From positions 682,001-746,000 of the forward strand of contig MCGE01000004.1 in the NCBI GenBank assembly GCA_002105175.1: a stretch of DNA of 64,000 nucleotides, given 5' to 3'. Below, piece after piece: positions 59,510 to 64,000 of the stretch. The notes under the pieces are model-generated. The model was given only the letters and a program-made list of their open reading frames with translations, was not told the DNA's origin and did not search any database. Each line of letters starts with the position of its first letter. Position 1 is the stretch's first letter. The translations under genes and the position numbers were made by a program. This DNA comes from Absidia repens. Taxonomy: Eukaryota; Mucoromycota; Mucoromycetes; Mucorales; Cunninghamellaceae.

Positions 59510-60600
59510 TCAAAATCCGCACATGTGATTTTATTTACTCTCCAATTTATTTTTTTATTTTTTCACGCTCTCTTTCTCTTTCTTTTCATTTTATTTTATT
59601 TTTTCTTCAAAATTCAACTTCAATGGGGTTATGTTGGAATTAGAAAATTATCAGGACTAGTTTAGAAGGGGTTTCAACTCAGGGATTACAAGATGCATGG
59701 GGAAACCCTTTCATTTTGGATCTAGGATTGAGGACCACAATTAGCTGGCGTTTGGTAGCGATCATTAGCTTAGCTTAGCTTAGCTTAGTTTAGTGTTAGC
59801 TTGTATCTATATTGGAATCAAATATATGTCTCTTTTTACTTGTTTCAATTAAATATGTCCCATTAATCTCTCTCATGTTTTGTATAGTAGATCTCTTTTT
59901 AAATGTTGCAATAAAAGATCTTACTTCTACCTTGTAAGGACGGTGCTGTGTTGTATAGTACAGGAGATCATTTTTACCGTACCCTCTTTACTTTTTATCT
60001 CTCTGTTATGTTTGGTATGACAGAACTCATTTTTTCGCACCGTCCCTATAAATCAATTTTGAGCCTTCTTTAGATCCCCCCCGATAGTCTCCTCACGCCT
60101 TTCGCAATATTGTAGAATATACCCCTTGTTAGCATCATCCTTTAGCTTAGTACAGACCCTATTATTTCAATAAAAAATGACTTTTATTAACATACTCTGA
60201 CCCATCATATAGTGAACATTGTCGCTATTTTTTTTTTTTTTTTTTTTTTTTTTTGCGAGTTTCCTACCAACCGCCAGCTCTTTAGCTCATTCAATGCAAT
60301 AATCTCTAATTTAGATCACTGAATATCAAATATATGATAGTAGTATTCCTTCTTCACCATCCACATTAATAAATCTAGACTGCAATGTGAGTATAACCAC
60401 CGCAATAAACTGTGTTCCTCCGCTCCCTAGCTTACTCACTATGAATACCATCCCCCCAGTGGCCCAACGACTATTTGTCAGACCAAAGTCATTCAATATA
60501 ATGAAAGGTGATCCTACTTCCACTCTATCACTTATGTTAAGCAGTCTATATTATGTTGCCAGTCTCTCCTTCCGTATAAACTATTATATTTCTTACTAGC
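59510..60600 (+). repeat. Dispersed 1.3-kb repeat family, copy 8
   Basis: The head is diverged (AAATCCGCACATGTG, the E-box being CACATG rather than CACGTG). The core is close to copies 5 and 6 (CAGGACTAGTTTAGAAG, GGGATTACAAGATGCATGGG, CCCTTTCATTTTGGATCTAG). A GCTTA pentamer is expanded here to several units (about 59767-59788), where other copies have one or two. AATAAA modules and a T tract (about 60229-60254) follow. Confidence 0.75.
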
Positions 60601-61086
60601 CTAGGAGATATATTATTTTATTGCAGTGTAATAAAACCTATGAAAACCTAATGGAAACCAAGTAGACATAAAGGACTGCTTTCTAAAATGTGAATTATGT
60701 GACGTAAAGTACCATCCCACCATGACACACACTCCAGCAAAATAAAACGCTTACAGCCAGTAAATTCAAACGATGCCCCAAAACTCCAGCTAGAAACTAG
60801 GGCGTTTAATTATTTAAAGAATAAAAAAAAATGCAGAAGGAACGTACTTGTACGCTGACATATGCATTGTTTTAGCTCTGACTGTCAACCTATTTGCACA
60901 CAAATACCCTATCATCATGCCTCAATTTCACACAAACTTCTCCATCATTTCACTAATGATACCAGACATATGTAAGACATCCCAAATAGGACAAGTAAAA
61001 ATAGAGGTAAATAAAAGATATTTTATTCATAAAAAAAAAAATAGATACAAAATGTCAAAATTGAGGGAGTGTGGGTAATAATATAA
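60601..61086. other. Spacer between repeat copy 8 and ULA1
   Basis: AT-rich DNA with ULA1's TTTATT polyadenylation signal at 61022-61027. No gene recognised. Confidence 0.5.
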
Positions 61087-61414
61087 TCATAAATTAAATA
61101 CACTGCTAGTGGAAGCAATACCATTGAAGACACATGTGTTGTTGATAGGAATATACTGGCGAGTAATCAACTTGATAGCTTCTTGCGCCACAAGACCACC
61201 CATTAAAGCTGCCAAGTTTGCTGTCTCATGGTCCCTGAATCGAATATAGTTGGTGATTTGCTTGATCATGTATTCTTCAGCAAGCGTTGCCCCACTGGTG
61301 ACTCCCATATCTTCCAAAGTTTTGATTACTTGTTCTTTCAAAAGCGCTACTTCGTTTGTGTCATCCTCACAATCATCCACCTGATCTCCGTCGATAGTAC
61401 CTATCAAGTGCATG

Positions 61415-61453
<39 letters not shown>

Positions 61454-63464
61454 GAGACCAATTAGATCCGCCTATTTTCTTTTGCCTACCTGGGTATCTT
61501 TGATGTTCAGTAAAGAAACGATCAGCGGCACGGAATATAATGTAATAAGCCATATTTTCGTCGGAAGTCAACAGGTTTTCTAATAAAATATTAAATATAT
61601 GAGTTCAAGCTGGTACATACATATAGACATATATACATTCTTACCAATCAAGTCGAGTTTGGGTTGTTCTAATTCTTCTCGGATGCTCCGATAATCGATC
61701 AACTTGATATGAGCAGCATTCTTACAAAAAGTTTCAACAGCATCAAGTGGTAAAGTTTCATTTCCAATATTGAATTGGTCTAGTAATATATTCACTCGTT
61801 GAGTGACGCTTTGAAGATCATCTAAAGCCTTTTGCCGGTACCTTTGTTTGAAGAATAAAAAAAAAAAAAAAGATGTCATCGTACAATACATAATTGACCT
61901 CCGTTCCCTGTCCCAAAACTTGAATCAACTTACGCATTTTGTAGTCCAACATAACTTTTAGTATCCGACTTCATATCAGGGAGTTTCCCAGATAATGGCA
62001 ATTGGCCTTGACCTTCATTGATCACAAAATCATGGACAGCACGAGCGATCACCCAAAAGTAATTTGACTGTTGCAGATAATAAAAAACAGAACGTGAGTC
62101 TAGTCGGAATCCATCTGATTCATTCTATCATTTACCTGAGAGTTCAATTCTGTACACGCAGGATGTTCAAAGATGCTTTGGATATCAGAAGGAATCTACG
62201 AGCAAATACGGAAAGAAAACGTTAATATAGAATCCAAACATCACATTATCCCGTTGCTTCCCTTTCTCTCCATCCCCCCATAATAATAATAATAATAAAA
62301 AGACAAGCAAGCTAGTTTCACTTACATTTGTTGATCCTGAAAGTCTCCAAATATTTGATATGGCTTCTTCAAAATTCTCTTCATCCACCGTTCGCATACT
62401 TGCCCTGACATTTTCTTTGAGCTGATTCCGTTCTGCATAAGATAGAGGGGCTTTTCCGTCATGCTATAATGATAAGACGTCGAGTCGTCAGATTATCGGT
62501 ACATCTCATCTATGTCTGTTTTTTTGTTTTTTTTTTTTTTACCTCAGCCTTCCATTTATCCACAAAGATCAACAAGACAACAATAAAGGGCACATGGGCA
62601 TGATCGGTCTGATCCAGTGCATCCAGGTCACCGAAAGAATTCACATAATCCACCAATTGCTTAAAGGGTTGGTTAAGGCGTAAGTCACTGGCATTTTCAG
62701 GATGAGTTTCAATGATAGTGTGTTCGTGCGTCTGAATTCTGAATGCGCCACACAATCCTTTTGAGGAGACTGATATCAATATCCTTTTGTTGGTCTCACA
62801 TATACGGGCCAGACTTGCGAGATCACTGGCATGCAAATTGGAAGCCACAATCAATGTAAATGAATCAAAAAAAGATGGTTCTTGGTGTATCAATTCATGC
62901 GCTGACTATTTGCAAAAGTAAAAAAATAAAAAAAAAAAGGTTTAATCATACTTCGATAAGAACGTGCTTTGCATTTCACTTACTTTGTTCACAAACTGAG
63001 TCTCCACTGCTTCATTGAGTTCCTTGAGTAGATTCACCACTGCTTCCGCTTTGGATTCAGAGATATTGCTTGGTTCCAAGAAAAAGTTGGTTCGAATGTC
63101 GTGTCTGTCTACCATTTTTTCGTCGACTATAGTGATGCCGCCGATTCCTGTCAAGAAACCAGTGTGTTAAAAACGTATATTACATATAAGCAGATGACGG
63201 CTTACTTACCTGGAAGAATCAGATTCTTCAAAACTTCAGAGCCGGTAGCGGTGGCATTGAGAAGACATACTTTGGCATTTTCTAGAGCAGCTTGACCAGA
63301 TGTGGCCCACAATCTAAATGTTTACATCAATGAGCAAAACATAGTGAGTGACCACGGTATGATTTTAAGCCAAGCTAAGAAGATCATATGAGCTGTATCT
63401 AAATATACCTCAATTGCCTATCATATCTTTGTGTTTTCAAATCTATGACGGGTGTGTTTTCCAT
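61087..63464 (-). CDS. ULA1: NEDD8-activating enzyme E1 regulatory subunit
   Basis: Ten exons (63409-63464, 63210-63313, 62984-63147, 62543-62905, 62326-62463, 62136-62195, 61934-62067, 61645-61841, 61490-61579, 61087-61400) encode 539 residues, matching the 534 of human NAE1/APPBP1. The N-terminus is the inactive adenylation half of an E1: [24 protein letters not shown] split by an intron, [30 protein letters not shown]. The end has [26 protein letters not shown], the adenylation-domain tail that pairs with Uba3. As a heterodimer with Uba3 it activates NEDD8/Rub1 for cullin modification, functionally linked to SCF ligases such as those using the F-box protein at 53.5 kb. The last intron contains an uninterrupted run of 37 A (plus strand). 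Confidence 0.95.
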
Positions 63465-64000
63465 GGATATGACAGTTTCTGCTGTAAATTGTGATAGAAG
63501 AAAGAGAAAACGGAAAAGAAGAAAGTGGGAACCAGCAAGAATTACGTACAAAATTTAAAACGCCGCCCACGCTCGCGGCAAGTACCATTTTTGTCCTGGA
63601 TTTCATCACAGAAAGACTGTGCCCAAGCACCCTTCTATTCATATGTCACTACCTTCTATTTTTTGCTTCAACATGTATCATGTCAGGTAGAGTTTAGCAC
63701 ACTATTTAAGCAGGAATTTCACTAGGTCTTTTTGTATCAGTAGAGTTGAATATGAATTTAAAGCACACGTAAATAAAAAATAAAAAATCATGCGTATGGT
63801 GCAATTCAGCAAAAATACATACTGCTGAAAATACCATACTAATTCGTATTAATATGTCTCTATCGTTTCAAATGAAAAAATGTGGCATGCTATCAGATGA
63901 CATCACCATTCCTTGGGAACTAAAAAGACAAACTACATTATATCACCTGCGTCATAATCCACTTCATTACTACTAAAATAAGATCACTTTCTAAATAACA
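63465..64000. other. Promoter side of ULA1 and end of window
   Basis: Contains TTTAAAACGCCGCCCACG at about 63554-63571, roughly 90 bases before the ULA1 start, resembling both the motif before OST2 and the head of the dispersed repeats. No gene recognised in the remaining AT-rich sequence. Confidence 0.45.

Noticed and set aside
1..64000. CRISPR arrays, bacterial operons, ribosome binding sites
   Set aside because: The window is eukaryotic and intron-rich; no spaced direct-repeat arrays or Shine-Dalgarno logic apply.

Overview
The window is nuclear DNA of a filamentous fungus. The best fit is an early-diverging zygomycete (Mucoromycota, probably Mucorales-like). The evidence is AT-rich intergenic DNA with long homopolymer tracts, genes cut by many short GT-AG introns of about 25-130 bases, and a fungal gene set: a Pil1-type eisosome protein, a Skn7 hybrid regulator, a Zn2Cys6 factor, a Kre9-like GPI protein and a Caf120-like PH protein. 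The species cannot be fixed from the sequence alone.

Layout. 0-6 kb: a claudin-like tetraspan gene (minus) diverges from a Pil1/Lsp1 eisosome gene (plus), followed by a bHLH factor. 8.8-10.7 kb: an intronless arrestin-domain gene. 14.4-16.8 kb: mitochondrial elongation factor G. 19.3-23.5 kb: retroelement debris around a PMP3-type membrane peptide, then a short 2-isopropylmalate synthase. 24.3-36.2 kb: a Caf120-like PH protein, SKN7 divergent from OST2/DAD1, an unresolved multi-exon locus, and a Q/N-rich coiled-coil protein. 36.6-44.9 kb: a small coiled-coil protein, a Zn2Cys6 factor and an LRRC40-like protein. 48.3-59.2 kb: a C2 protein, an isoprenylcysteine-methylesterase-like hydrolase, an AIM34-like SAP protein, a 46-residue CaaX peptide, an F-box/LRR protein, a Kre9-like GPI protein and hexokinase. 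61.1-63.5 kb: the ULA1/NAE1 subunit of the NEDD8 E1.

The gaps between genes hold eight related copies, on both strands, of a non-coding repeat of about 1.0-1.3 kb. Most copies begin with a CCCGCCCACGTG-type motif and contain a series of AATAAA-bearing modules. Together they fill roughly 14 percent of the window. I do not recognise this family, and it is one of the two strongest candidates for something undescribed.

The other candidate is the CaaX peptide at 53.0 kb. It has its own TATA-like box, a poly(A) signal and a 34-base tandem duplication upstream, and it lies 2 kb from a hydrolase resembling enzymes that demethylate prenylated cysteine.

Two genes (24.3 and 33.9 kb) each need one extra base to stay open, which points to homopolymer indels in the assembly or to real frameshifts. 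Exon models were built by hand from splice signals and reading-frame continuity, without transcript data.
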